The notes under the pieces were generated by a model, which did not search any database, was not told the origin of the DNA, and saw only the letters and a list, made by a program, of their open reading frames with translations. From Pigmentibacter sp. JX0631 (lineage in GTDB: Bacteria; Bdellovibrionota_B; Oligoflexia; Silvanigrellales; Silvanigrellaceae), in NCBI RefSeq assembly GCF_029873255.1, contig NZ_CP123622.1, positions 3,385,001-3,449,000 of the forward strand: 64,000 nucleotides of DNA, written 5' to 3'. A program made the position numbers and the translations under genes. This document shows, in pieces, positions 47,869 through 58,044 of this stretch; position 1 is the first letter of the stretch; each line of letters opens with the position of its first letter.

Positions 47869-48417
47869 CTAATTTTTATTTGGTTGAACTACTGGAAAAT
47901 CTATTTCTGTTTGTGCAATTTCATTAATATAATTCGTCCATGTATTTAACGCTACATGTAACACAATTTCAAGAATTTGACCATCATCATAACCAGCATT
48001 TTTGATGGCATCTAAGTCACTTGTTTGAATATGTCCTCGCTTGTTAACTACTGTTACTGCAAATCGAACCGCTGCATCCGCTTTGGGATCATTTGATTTT
48101 CCTTTTCTGTTTGCTGCAATTTCATCATCTGAAAGTTTTGCTAATTTTTTTCCTAAGTAAGTATGTGCAGATAGGCAATAACTACATCCATTTATTTCTG
48201 CAACTGCAAGAGCTATTCTTTCACGGGTCGCAGCTGCTATTTTGCCTTTACCAAGAGCTTCAGAAAGGTTTAAATATCCTTCCAAGGCTGTAGGACTTGA
48301 ACTAACCATCAGAAATAAGTTTGGTACAACACCTAAGTTTTTTTTGACTGATAGAAGCATATCTTTTGCTTCAGGAAGAGCTAATTCGATTGATTCTGGT
48401 GTAAAAATTCGTGACAT
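47869..48417 (-). CDS. Carboxymuconolactone decarboxylase (AhpD-like) protein
   Basis: 182 aa from ATG 48417 with AAGGAG before it; the longer frame to 48522 has no site. The core is INGCSYCLSAHTYLGKKL with the redox pair CSYC and the downstream His, as in AhpD-type peroxidases. NAGYDDGQILEIVLHVALNTWTNYINEIAQTEIDFP is the typical C-terminus of this subfamily. Likely alkylhydroperoxidase activity. A LysR gene starts divergently 122 bases away and probably controls it. Confidence 0.9.
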   Translation of the reverse strand: MSRIFTPESIELALPEAKDMLLSVKKNLGVVPNLFLMVSSSPTALEGYLNLSEALGKGKIAAATRERIALAVAEINGCSYCLSAHTYLGKKLAKLSDDEIAANRKGKSNDPKADAAVRFAVTVVNKRGHIQTSDLDAIKNAGYDDGQILEIVLHVALNTWTNYINEIAQTEIDFPVVQPNKN

Positions 48418-48539
48418 AGAATTTCTCCTTTTTTTATTGAAGCATGATTGCCATTCAATAAAAAAAGAATAAATCCTTCCAAATATATTTAGAAGATTGA
48501 AATTTGTGATACACTTTTCCAAAATTGGAAGGATAATTT
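48418..48539. promoter_or_regulatory. Divergent promoter region AhpD-like / LysR
   Basis: 122 bases between the two starts; LysR regulators usually bind in such a space. It holds a T-rich stretch and the site GGAAGGAT before the LysR start. Confidence 0.4.
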
Positions 48540-49442
48540 ATGGATCGTTTAGAAGCTATGTTAATTATGGTGGCAGTTGCAGATGGAGGTAGTCTTTCTC
48601 AAGCTTCTCGTAAACTTAAAATTCCATTAGCCAGCATAAGTCGAAAAATATCGGAACTAGAAGCACATTTGAATGTGAAGCTATTAATAAGATCAACAAG
48701 ATCACTAGAACTTACTGATTATGGTAGATCGTATGTTGGACATTGTCGGCGTATATTAGATGATATTGAAGAAGCTGAACGTATGGTTATTGGAGAATAT
48801 TCAGCTCCCAGAGGATTACTCACGATTACTGCGCCAGTTGTTTTCGGAAAATTACATGTTATTCCAATAATTGCAGAATTTTTAAATAACTTCCCAGAAG
48901 TTAATATACAGTTATTATTGACAGATAGTGATTTAGACCTCATAGAAGAAAAGATCGATCTGGCAGTGAGAATTGGAGATCTTGCAAATAGCACTTTAAT
49001 TGCTTCTAAAATAGGTGAAATTCGACATATAACTTGTGGAAGTTCTTTTTATTTTAATAAACATGGAAAGCCCAAAATTCCACAAGAACTAAATTTACAC
49101 AATTGTATAAATATTTCTGCTTTTGGAACAGCGAAAAATTGGGTCTATTATTCAAACAAAGGAAAAATGAATATTAAAATTCAACCTCGATTAGAAGTAA
49201 CTACAGTGGAAGCTGGTATTGAAGCTGCTGCTTTAGGTGTTGGTATTACTCGAGCTCTTTCCTACCAAATCAATTATTACTTAAAAAATAATAAACTAGA
49301 AATTATATTAGAAAATTATGAACCTAAACCTTGGCCTGTCCATCTTGTTTTTGCTTCGGGAAGAATTATACCTAATAAATTGAGGTCATTTTTAGAATTT
49401 GCAAAACCAAAGCTAAAAGATCATTTAATTTATATTCACTAG
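48540..49442 (+). CDS. LysR-family regulator
   Basis: 300 aa. N-terminal winged helix (about 1-60): MVAVADGGSLSQASRKLKIPLASISRKISELEAHLNVKLLIRSTRSLELTDYG, then the linker helix and a periplasmic-binding-like effector domain (about 90-295). The SLSQASRKL variant is typical of the group controlling small redox enzymes. GGAAGG precedes the ATG. Divergent to the AhpD-like gene, its probable target. Confidence 0.92.
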   Translation: MDRLEAMLIMVAVADGGSLSQASRKLKIPLASISRKISELEAHLNVKLLIRSTRSLELTDYGRSYVGHCRRILDDIEEAERMVIGEYSAPRGLLTITAPVVFGKLHVIPIIAEFLNNFPEVNIQLLLTDSDLDLIEEKIDLAVRIGDLANSTLIASKIGEIRHITCGSSFYFNKHGKPKIPQELNLHNCINISAFGTAKNWVYYSNKGKMNIKIQPRLEVTTVEAGIEAAALGVGITRALSYQINYYLKNNKLEIILENYEPKPWPVHLVFASGRIIPNKLRSFLEFAKPKLKDHLIYIH

Positions 49443-49524
49443 TAGTAATGTTGTAAAAAAAATATTCTTCATATTTGGATTTAATTTTGTATTTATTTAA
49501 GGAATGTAACTTCCAATCATAAAT

Positions 49525-51579
49525 TTATTTTACAATAGTTGGATCCCATGAAGTTTTAAAATTTATTTCTAATGAATTTAATTCTGCAATATCTTTGTAT
49601 GTGAGATCAAAATTAAAAATATTTAAGTTTTCTTTCATATGCTCTATATTTTCAGATTTTGGTATAGCACAAAAACCATTTTGATAACTCCATCTTAGTA
49701 AAACTTGTGCTGGATTTACATCATATTTTAGCGCAATCTTTAAAACTATAGGATCTGCAAGAAAATGAGCATTAGTTAATGGAGCCCAAGCACATATTGT
49801 AATGCTATTTTCAAAACAATATTTTACTATGTCTTGCTTTTGATTAAATGGTGTAATTTATAATTGATTTATTGCTGGTTTAATTGAACATATTTTTAAT
49901 AGTTCCTCTAAATGTGAAATTCCATAATTTGATACTCCTATTGCTTTTATATGTCCTAATTCAGAAATTTTTTCAATTTCCTTCCATGCAGCCAATCTAT
50001 TTTCAACATTTTTTGGTGAATGTATCATATACAAATCAATATATTCCAAACCTAATTTTTTTAGACTATTACTAAATTCAGTTTTTACAAATTTTGGATC
50101 AACTTTTGAAGAAGCAAGTTTAGTACTAATGAATAATTCTTCCCGCGGAATATTTGAATCTTTAATAGCTTTACCAATATCTTCTTCATTTTCATAAACA
50201 CTTGCAGTATCAATATGTCTATATCCTAATTTTAGGGCATTTAAAACTGCATTATATGTTCTAATCCCAGGTGGAATTCTATAAGTTCCTAATCCAATCA
50301 TTGGGACAAAAGTTTTTTTTACTATTTCTTTAGCAGGTATTTTTTGATATTTAGAGGAAATTTCTGAATTATCTTCTTTAATTTTAAAGTATTTTCTGTT
50401 TATAAGTGGATCTTTAATGTAATCATCTACAAACCGATAAATAACTTCTTCTGTAACATGCTCCATAGTGAAAATATGCGTAAAGTTGCCTTGTGAATTA
50501 TTTGAATTTTGATCAACAAAAATAGGTAAATGGTATTTTTTTGCAAGAATTTGAGAAGGAGCTGGTAATACAACGCAAGGTGAGAATTTATTATGCCATG
50601 CTTCAATATTTTTACTATTTAAAATTTCTGTTAATATTTTTGTTCTTTCCAAAATTGTTTGAGTACGTTTTTTAAAACCTTCTACACCTACTTTTTTTAT
50701 AATATTTAAGGCAATGATTGGTACTGTTCCATCTCTTGAACCACCAATTGTTGTATCATATGAAGCAACACATTCTGCAAAAGGAGAACATGGAAGATTG
50801 CTAATCACTTTTTTTCGCGCCAAAAATAAAGACCCTGGCATTGGAATCCCTACTCTTTTATGTAAACTTACAGATAATGTATCAATTTCTTCAATCCTAA
50901 AATCAAGAGACAAAGGTTGATTTTCTAAAAATGGTGTAATCAATCCACCTAAAGCAGCATCAAGATGAATGTGATAATTTTCTGATTTAATATTTGCTAA
51001 ATTAATACAATTTATTAATTCTAAAATATTATCATAGGCTCCTTTCGCTACTGAACCAGAACAAAAAATAAATATATAATTTTCATTTTTTTTCTGCTTT
51101 TTTAATTTGGAGAAAAGATCTTCAGCTGACATTGAACCATTAGGTTCTGTTTTTACTTTTAAAATTTGTTTGCATCGAGTGATTAAAGCAGCTTTTAATA
51201 TGCTATAGTGAGCATCATCAGCAAATACTAGGATAGGATCAAGAAATCTTCGCATGCCAATATGAATACCATGTAAATTTGAAAATGAAGAGCCTGGATT
51301 TGTGTATCCCCAAACATCATTTTCTGGTAATTTAAGCAAATTAGATACAAAATAAATTAATTCCTTTTCTGCTTCAAAAGAAACCAAATGACCACCCAAA
51401 CCAGTAAATGGGTCGCCTAAATTATTGATAGTATGACCGAGAAGTGGCCAAAAACCCTCGCACTCTGATGTCTTTTGATTGAGCTGTATGCCTAAACAAT
51501 TTTTCGTTTCTTCTTCAAATTTTTTAGCTAATTCTAACGCTATTTTATATGTCGGAGTATTTTGAATTATTTTTTCCAA
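49525..51579 (-). pseudogene. PLP decarboxylase fused to aldo/keto reductase, one internal stop
   Basis: 685 codons with one in-frame TAA at 49858-49860; before it 573 residues. About 1-400: group II-type PLP decarboxylase like histidine decarboxylase, with HLDAALGG (Asp207) and SLHKRVGIP where Lys241 should bind PLP. About 420-685: aldo/keto reductase with MIGLGTYR, HIDTASVYENE (Asp457, Tyr462), Lys487 and MIHSP (His520). After INQL the stop stands where family members usually have Glu; ITPFNQKQD, CAWAPLT, QVLLRWSYQNG and PKSENIEH go on normally. The decarboxylase half may work without the rest. Possible product: an amine/aldehyde derivative. Confidence 0.8.
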
Positions 51580-52117
51580 TTTAATTCTCCTCTGTAAATT
51601 TAGATTTTTATTTTATCCAATTTTTTTTATTCTTAAAAGTATTATCAAGAATTATAAATTTATTTTTCCTCTTCCTTATTAAATTAGAATAAAAAACTAA
51701 TAAAAAAGACTACCACTTTTGAATTTTGAAGTATTTTTATATTTTTTTAATAAATCAATAATAAATTACTACTTGCTTTAAAAATATCATTCAAATATTA
51801 CTAAGAATAAAAATATATTCATGAAATATTGAATAAAAAATCTTCTACTGATATAATATTTTTTATTCCAGAATAAATTAGGTGATTTAAATACGTATAA
51901 ATTTAAACATTGTAAAATTATGCTTGCTAATACTCTATAAAGATAAAATATTTATAGTGAGAATATACATAATAAATCTATTGAAATAGGAGATGAATGG
52001 ATAGAAAGAAATCGTTATAAATTAAATAAATTAGTATGAAAAAAATATAGATTTTAGAAAATCTTGTGATTTAACTATCGATAACTTTTTGCTTAGGGAA
52101 AAAAAGTGATTTAAAAT
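51580..52117. other. Intergenic, no gene seen
   Basis: A+T-rich spacer between divergent genes. Confidence 0.4.
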
Positions 52118-52774
52118 ATGATAAAAAATTTTATGCATTTAAGATTAGATTCAGTACCTTGGTATTTAAAACCACTAATTTTAGTATATGGGTATGTTTT
52201 AGGTTACCTGCAATATATTCAATACTGGCTAAATAATAAAACAATACAGATTTCATGGGTAGGTATTGAAAATCTTTCTCCCGATAAAAATTATATTTTT
52301 GTGTTTTGGCATCGCTATTTTCCATGCTATTTTTCCGCTTTTTTTAAATTTAAAAAACATATTTGGATGGTGCATCCACTATTATATATGGCACATATGT
52401 GGATACTTGTTAGACTTCTTGGAGTTCAAAAGATAATTCCGGGCTCTGCAGGAAATTCAGGAATTAAAGCAACAAAAGAGCTTATTGCAGATCTAACAGC
52501 TGGATATTCAACTATGATTTGTCCTGATGGACCATCTGGTCCTCCTTATGTTTTTAAAAAAGGAGTTCTTTATATCGCAGCTAAAAGTAAAGTTCCAATT
52601 GTCCCACTTTACTTTAGAACAAATCCAAGTTTCCAAATTAGGAGTTGGGACAAAAAAAAATTCCCTATTCCATTTGGAAAATTGGAAGTAGAAATTGGTG
52701 AACCGATTGAAGTTTCGGAGATGAATCATGATACAGTAATGAATAATATTCTTTCTGCAATGAATGGAGAATAA
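52118..52774 (+). CDS. Lysophospholipid acyltransferase-like (DUF374)
   Basis: 218 aa with an N-terminal hydrophobic helix. FVFWHRYFPCYF is the first acyltransferase block, and MICPDGPSGPPYVFKKGVLYIAAKSKVPIVPLYFRT is the PDGPxGP block followed by the glycine-helix of the family; the H-x4-D motif appears only in a modified form, as usual in DUF374. It probably acylates a lipid A precursor or phospholipid at the inner membrane. No neighbour suggests a specific substrate. Confidence 0.85.
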   Translation: MIKNFMHLRLDSVPWYLKPLILVYGYVLGYLQYIQYWLNNKTIQISWVGIENLSPDKNYIFVFWHRYFPCYFSAFFKFKKHIWMVHPLLYMAHMWILVRLLGVQKIIPGSAGNSGIKATKELIADLTAGYSTMICPDGPSGPPYVFKKGVLYIAAKSKVPIVPLYFRTNPSFQIRSWDKKKFPIPFGKLEVEIGEPIEVSEMNHDTVMNNILSAMNGE

Positions 52775-52839
52775 TATAGATGTTATTAAATTTGATTAGA
52801 TTAATTTTTATTTAAATTTCAACATAAAGATTTTATATA

Positions 52840-53166
52840 ATGGTAATTATAAATAAAAAAATGAGTAGCAAGAAGGTTTTACAATATTCATTTGAATCAA
52901 AACTATGGAAATATAAAGGAGAAAAAGGTTGGTACTTTTTAACATTATCAAAAGAATTGTCTAGATTAATTAAAAAAAATCATTTTTCCTCTGAAGAAGG
53001 CTGGGGAAGACTTAGAGTAACCTGTAATATGGGAAGATCTGTTTGGTCAACTGCAATATGGTACGATAGTAAATTTGAAGCATATTTATTGCCTATTAAA
53101 ATTGCAGTACGAAAAAAAGAAGGAGTTGAAGAAGGAGATATTCTTAAATGTTCTTTAAAAATTTAA
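52840..53166 (+). CDS. DUF1905 protein
   Basis: 108 aa (a second ATG at 52861 gives 101 aa). YSFESKLWKYKGEKGWYFLTLSKELSRLI, EGWGRLRVTCNMGRSVWSTAIWYD and YLLPIKIAVRKKEGVEEGDILKCSL make the complete DUF1905 beta-barrel. Function unknown; it often accompanies YdeI-like proteins, absent here. About 65 bases after the acyltransferase gene. Confidence 0.85.
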   Translation: MVIINKKMSSKKVLQYSFESKLWKYKGEKGWYFLTLSKELSRLIKKNHFSSEEGWGRLRVTCNMGRSVWSTAIWYDSKFEAYLLPIKIAVRKKEGVEEGDILKCSLKI

Positions 53167-53949
53167 CTTTTTTGAAAATTGGCAATATATTACAGCCAAA
53201 TCCTCCAATTTGGTTGTATTGGAAAAAGAATTATAGTTGCTGATTATTATTACAATCCAAAACTTGTGCTCTTGTTCAATTATCTAAATAGCAATTGGGG
53301 ATATCCAAATGCTTATTGCTAATAGTGTGTATTTGAAAAGTATTTATTGATAAATTGATAATTATTTAACATGCTCAATATTATTTCTAATAATAAAAAA
53401 TTATAAATATTTTATGTATTACAATTTTTTTGTTAATGAATGTTGCATAACTAAAATCCTTGTAATTATAATTATCTAAAGAATAAATTTAATTTTAATG
53501 AAATATTTTATATTTATAAATTAATTATTAAAAATTATATATTTTATTTAATAAAATTATATAGTAAAAAAGATACAAAGTGGATTAATTTTAAAGAATT
53601 ATAATTTTTATATGCGTTTACAAAACTTTCTAACCAATGTAATTAATGAAATACTAAATTATTTATAAATTTAATTTAGATATTTTCAATATTTTCATAA
53701 CTTTTATTTTTAAATGAAAAAGGGAAATTAGAAAATCAGTATTTTTTAAAATTTCTAAGAAAGGAAGACTTAAAAAATGAAGATAACATTACTTTTAAAG
53801 TTAAATTTCTCTAGGTTTAACGAATGCTAAAATTTACATATTCCCATTAAATTAATTATATTACATAATTAATTTTTCTTTGCTAAAAATTTATTTTGAT
53901 AAATATTTGTTGTTAAAGTAAGTTTAATAATTATTTCGAAAGGTAATTT
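53167..53949. other. Intergenic, no gene seen
   Basis: 780 bases; GAAAGG before 53950 is the deformylase ribosome-binding site. Confidence 0.4.
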
Positions 53950-54585
53950 ATGACAAATAGTATTAATAGTTTGGAAAATGAATTTGTACAATACTCAAGT
54001 TCATTAGGAAAAGAAATATTATATAAACCATCTTTGGAAGTGAAAAATATATTAGATCCAAATATACAAGAAATTCTCCAAAAAATGAGGATTCAATTAA
54101 ATGGAAAAGGAATTGGATTAGCAGCAAATCAAATTGGTTTTCCTTTGCAAATATTTATGATTGAGTTTAATAATGAAAATGAACGTTATAAGCATTTAAA
54201 TTTCGAATCAATACCTAATCAAGTGTACATTAATCCTAGAATAGTGAATACTTCAAAAGAAAGAGTTTCTTTTTGGCATGGATGTTTAAGCGCAATCGGA
54301 AAACCAAGAGGTCTTGTAGCAACTTATAAATGGCTTGATTTTGAAGCTTTTGATGAAAATGGTAATTTTAAAAGTGGAAGATTAGATGGTATAGGATCTG
54401 TAATTTTTCAACACGAATTTAGGCATTTGTTAGGTTCTTGTTACTTTGACCATGCGAAAGAATTTCTAGAATATGAAAAACTCAATAATTTATTTCTTTC
54501 AGGGGTACTAAATCCTTATGAGATTGTAAGCGAAGAAGTTCCTCTACTATTAGCAGATTATATTGTTGGTACTAAAATTAGTTAA
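53950..54585 (+). CDS. def: Peptide deformylase
   Basis: 211 aa. Motif 1 GIGLAANQ (54-61), motif 2 HGCLS (110-114, Cys112 as metal ligand), motif 3 QHEFRHL (His155, catalytic Glu156, His159). Motif 2 usually reads EGCLS; the Glu is His here, known in a few divergent deformylases. The enzyme removes formyl from N-terminal Met. It stands alone without fmt, so it may be a second, specialised copy; no other is in the window. Its end overlaps the convergent MFS gene by 8 bases. Confidence 0.9.
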   Translation: MTNSINSLENEFVQYSSSLGKEILYKPSLEVKNILDPNIQEILQKMRIQLNGKGIGLAANQIGFPLQIFMIEFNNENERYKHLNFESIPNQVYINPRIVNTSKERVSFWHGCLSAIGKPRGLVATYKWLDFEAFDENGNFKSGRLDGIGSVIFQHEFRHLLGSCYFDHAKEFLEYEKLNNLFLSGVLNPYEIVSEEVPLLLADYIVGTKIS

Positions 54586-55759
54586 TGACTTTTTGCATTG
54601 TTTTTCTATTTAAGAAAATAGCTATAAATAGGGCTAAAATACTTGTAACAGTACCTCCTAGAAATGCATATTGATAACCAACTAAATAAATAATAAATCC
54701 AAAAATTGGTCCAGTAATCCCTAAAGCTAAATCAAAAAAGGCTGTATATATTCCTAAAGCTTCTCCGCGACTTTGTTCAGGAATTTTTTTCACAACTTCT
54801 ACGCCAAATGCGGGAAATACAAGAGAATAACCAATCCCTGTCAGAGCTGAACCTAAAATAGCTATAATTGGATTGTTGAAAAGCAAAATCGTTGACTGTC
54901 CAATTGTTTCAACTAGCAGAAGAAATACAAGTATTCTTGTTCCACCATATTTTTGTATCATATTTGGGAATAGTATTCTTACAAGAATGTAAGCTGATGC
55001 AAAAACTGTTAGACAAAGCGATGCTCCATTCCATTGTTTACTTGCATAGTATAACGTCATAAAGGTTGCGATAATTCCGAATCCAATTGCACCTAAAGCC
55101 ATTCCTGCTCCAGGTAACCAAATATCTTTTAGTAAAATTAAAAATTGAATTCTTTGATTGTTTGGAATAATTGTTGTTACTACAGTATTGGGTAATTTTA
55201 GCGCTATTAAAAAAGCAATTACTGGAAGGGAAGTTATTACTAGGGAAATAATTTGTAGTCCACCTATTTTATAAAGTTCCATACCAATTGGAGCGCCAAA
55301 TGCGAAGGCTCCGTATAATGCAAGACCCATCCAAGACATGACTTTTGCTGAGTTGCTTGTTCCAGCTAATCCAATTCCCCAAGAAAGAGCACCCGTCATG
55401 ACCATACTTTCTCCTAATCCTAAAACAACTCGACCTATTAAAAGTATTGCTAGTGATAAATTAGAGGTAGAAGAAACAAGATAAGAGGAATAATATGTTA
55501 AACTAGCAAATGCACATAAAAGTAATCCTAAAAGAACTATTTTTTTGCTTCCTTTAATATCAGATAATTTTCCTGAATATTTTCTTGTTAACATTGTAGA
55601 AATGGATTGAGCAGCTATGACGATTCCAGCTATTGCAGAACTATATAGTAATTCTTTAGTAACAAATAATGGCAAAACTGGTAACGGAATTCCTATCGTA
55701 AGAAAGCCAATAAAAACAACTAATGTCAGAATAAGCAAGGATTTATTTGAATTTTCCAT
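54578..55759 (-). CDS. MFS transporter (YhhS/multidrug type)
   Basis: 393 aa, twelve predicted helices. Between helices 2 and 3: RKYSGKLSDIKGSKKIVLLG, an MFS motif A variant; helix 4-5: IGRVVLGLGESMVMTGALSWGIGLAG; the second half has GTRILVFLLLVE and PAFGVEVVKKIPEQSRGEALGIYTAFFDLALGITGP. These are features of the YhhS/YfcJ group, thought to export drugs or sugars. Convergent with the deformylase gene. Confidence 0.88.
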   Translation of the reverse strand: MENSNKSLLILTLVVFIGFLTIGIPLPVLPLFVTKELLYSSAIAGIVIAAQSISTMLTRKYSGKLSDIKGSKKIVLLGLLLCAFASLTYYSSYLVSSTSNLSLAILLIGRVVLGLGESMVMTGALSWGIGLAGTSNSAKVMSWMGLALYGAFAFGAPIGMELYKIGGLQIISLVITSLPVIAFLIALKLPNTVVTTIIPNNQRIQFLILLKDIWLPGAGMALGAIGFGIIATFMTLYYASKQWNGASLCLTVFASAYILVRILFPNMIQKYGGTRILVFLLLVETIGQSTILLFNNPIIAILGSALTGIGYSLVFPAFGVEVVKKIPEQSRGEALGIYTAFFDLALGITGPIFGFIIYLVGYQYAFLGGTVTSILALFIAIFLNRKTMQKVIN

Positions 55760-56141
55760 GGTCTAATTTTCCTAAATTAACAAATTATTATCTAAATTAC
55801 TTAATAGTTATAATCTATGTAAAATAAAAATATTTTTTATAATTAATTACAAATCGAATAATTTTTTGCTTTAAATATTAAGCAACTAAAGTTTCTCCCC
55901 AGAGAACTTACACCTTCAAAATAAAATTATGCAATAGAGAATAAAAACTTTTAAATAAATATATTATCCTATTATAATTTTTTATACTTTCAATTTTAAA
56001 AAATAAAAATATATGAAATAATTAAATGAAATATTTATATTTTAAAATAAAAATTATTTCTATAACATTTCAATTTTTTGTTTAGTAGTTTATTCTGGAA
56101 TTAACATCTTGTTAAAATTTTTTGATTTAAAGGAGTTTTAT
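55760..56141. other. Intergenic, promoter region
   Basis: No gene seen. AAAGGAG (about 56129-56135) sits before ATG 56142. Confidence 0.4.
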
Positions 56142-56528
56142 ATGAAAAGTAAATTCATAAGTTTGATTGTCTTTAAAATAGGTTTATGTTCTGTAACTTT
56201 AAATGCAAAAGCTGTCAGTGCTCATAATGCTTGTACTGGAGCTAATACGGTATCAAAACATTTAGAAATCTTTGATGATCTTGATTTTAATGTTTATTCT
56301 AATCAAAAGTGGGATGAATTAAAGAAAAGCCATGCAAAGGATATTATTGTTCACTATCCAGATAGGCACATAACAAAAGGCTTAAATGATCACATTGTCG
56401 AATTGAAAAAAGCTTTTATATTTACCCCTGATAGTTGTATTACGTCACATCCAGTAAAGATTGGTGCAGGCGAATGGACTTCTGTAATTGGAGTTTTAGA
56501 TGCCACATTCTCTTTAGTTGACGATTGA
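56142..56528 (+). pseudogene. Secreted SnoaL-like protein, C-truncated
   Basis: 128 aa from ATG 56142 (AAAGGAG before it). Signal peptide about 1-22, mature start AVSAHNAC. FDDLDFNVYSNQKWDELKKSHAKDIIVHYPD and ITKGLNDHIVELKKAFIFTPDSCITSHPVKIGAGEWTSVIGVLDATF are the N-terminal two-thirds of an NTF2/SnoaL-like protein. Family members go on for about 50 residues (TGKKFKLxMxTIGHW); here the frame ends at LVDD. Probably truncated; partial function cannot be excluded. Confidence 0.65.
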
Positions 56529-56585
56529 AAATAATTTTTATTTTTTGTAATATTTTTTGATAACCCTTAACTAAAAGATATAATT

Positions 56586-57308
56586 ATGAAGTTTTTAAGA
56601 AATAAAACTATACTTTTTCCATTTTTTTTATCATTAAATCTATATGCAACAGATTTAAATGAACTCCATTTTGTAACCGAACCTTCTGGAGTTATATATT
56701 ATGATAAAAAAAATATTGAATTGAAAGGAATTGTTGGTGAAAGAATTCAATATTTAATCAAAAAATTAGAATTAAAAAATAAAGTAGAAATTATGCCTTG
56801 GTCTAGAGCTTATTATGAAACGATTAAAAATAAAAATTATGTTATTTTTCCAATTGCGAAAACAGAAGAAAGAGAAAAAGAGTTGAAGTATTGTTGTATA
56901 ATTTCTAAATCTAGGCAGTTTTTTTTTAAATTAAAAGCAAGAAAAGATATAAATGTTAAAAATATTACTGATGTAAAAAAATATTCTGTTGGAGTTGTTC
57001 GTGATGATTATAGGCAAGTTATATTAGAAAAAAAGGGATTATCAAAATTAGAAGTAGCAACCACAATGGATTTAAATTTTAAAAAATTCATTGGAGGTAG
57101 AGAAGATATAATATTATTAAGTGAAAATTCAATGCTTAAGTATTTGAACCAAAATAATATGACGATTAATGAGATCGAAAAATTAATAGAATTTAAAGAT
57201 ATTGATATAAATAATTATGTTGCATTTAATAAAGAAATGGATGATAAAATAATTTCTAAAGTAAAAACAACATTAAAAGAAGTTTATGACCCTGATAAAG
57301 ATTTATAA
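56586..57308 (+). CDS. Periplasmic solute-binding protein (paralogue)
   Basis: 240 aa. Signal peptide about 1-19 (ending LYA). LHFVTEPSGVIYYDKK, IMPWSRAYYE and FPIAKTEEREKELKYCC follow the same scheme as 3255-4007. SBP_bac_3 family; the second lobe has NVKNITDVKKYSVGVVRDDYRQ. No transport genes nearby. It follows the truncated SnoaL gene after 57 bases. Confidence 0.75.
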   Translation: MKFLRNKTILFPFFLSLNLYATDLNELHFVTEPSGVIYYDKKNIELKGIVGERIQYLIKKLELKNKVEIMPWSRAYYETIKNKNYVIFPIAKTEEREKELKYCCIISKSRQFFFKLKARKDINVKNITDVKKYSVGVVRDDYRQVILEKKGLSKLEVATTMDLNFKKFIGGREDIILLSENSMLKYLNQNNMTINEIEKLIEFKDIDINNYVAFNKEMDDKIISKVKTTLKEVYDPDKDL

Positions 57309-57340
57309 ATTTTGGAATCATTTCTTTGAGGTTAAAAATA

Positions 57341-57679
57341 TTAAATAATATTTTTATAGGTTTTTATTTGAGGATATCCGGATTGCATAATATCTTTTAC
57401 CGCATTAAAAAATTTGCTCATATGTTCTGAATTTAGATGTGCATGTAAATGTTCTTGAGACTCCCATTGTTCATAAAGTGTAAATTCACAATTATCATTT
57501 GTAGATTCGTGTAGCAAATAGCAATATGCACCCTCTTCATTCAATGTTAAAGGAATTATTTTTTCCATCTCTTTTTTGAAAAAATCTTCCTTCCCAGGAA
57601 TTACTTTTACAACAGCAAATACGGCTAAAATTTCTTTGTTTGGTTTTCCTACATTATAAGTTTCGTTAAATTTTGTCAT
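57341..57679 (-). CDS. Antibiotic-biosynthesis monooxygenase (quinol oxygenase) family
   Basis: 112 aa, a ferredoxin-like ABM dimer protein: ILAVFAVVKVIPGKEDFFKKEMEKIIPLTLNEEGAYCYLLHES, FTLYEQWESQEHLHAHLNSEHMSKFF. Similar to YgiN, which oxidises quinols without cofactor. AAGGA precedes the ATG. Isolated gene. Confidence 0.9.
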   Translation of the reverse strand: MTKFNETYNVGKPNKEILAVFAVVKVIPGKEDFFKKEMEKIIPLTLNEEGAYCYLLHESTNDNCEFTLYEQWESQEHLHAHLNSEHMSKFFNAVKDIMQSGYPQIKTYKNII

Positions 57680-58044
57680 TTTACAATCCTTTTCTAAGTA
57701 AATACCTGAAAAACTTTCCTAACAAGGTTTTTCATTAATTAAAACTTACCATTATTTTTTTTTCTTACAATCTATTAAAAGAAAAAATATTGTTAATTAA
57801 AAGTTAATAATTAACGTGATTCTTTTTCTTAATTATTAATTTATTTAAGTGCGAATAAAAATTACTTAGTAATATCATTACTATATTTAAATAAATGAAT
57901 TAAAATAAATTGTATATGGCTAAGAAAAAAACTATAGTGAAACATCTTTAGCAATTAATCTATAAATCTATTGCTAGTATGAATAACTTAAGGAATTAAA
58001 AAGTACCAATTTTTAGTTAACCTATTGAATATAAGGTAAAAATA
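57680..58044. other. Intergenic, divergent promoters
   Basis: Between the ABM and MarR genes. No specific operator was recognised. Confidence 0.4.

Noticed and set aside
52131-52729. Minus-strand frames opposite the acyltransferase
   Set aside because: Antisense shadows of a clearly conserved gene.
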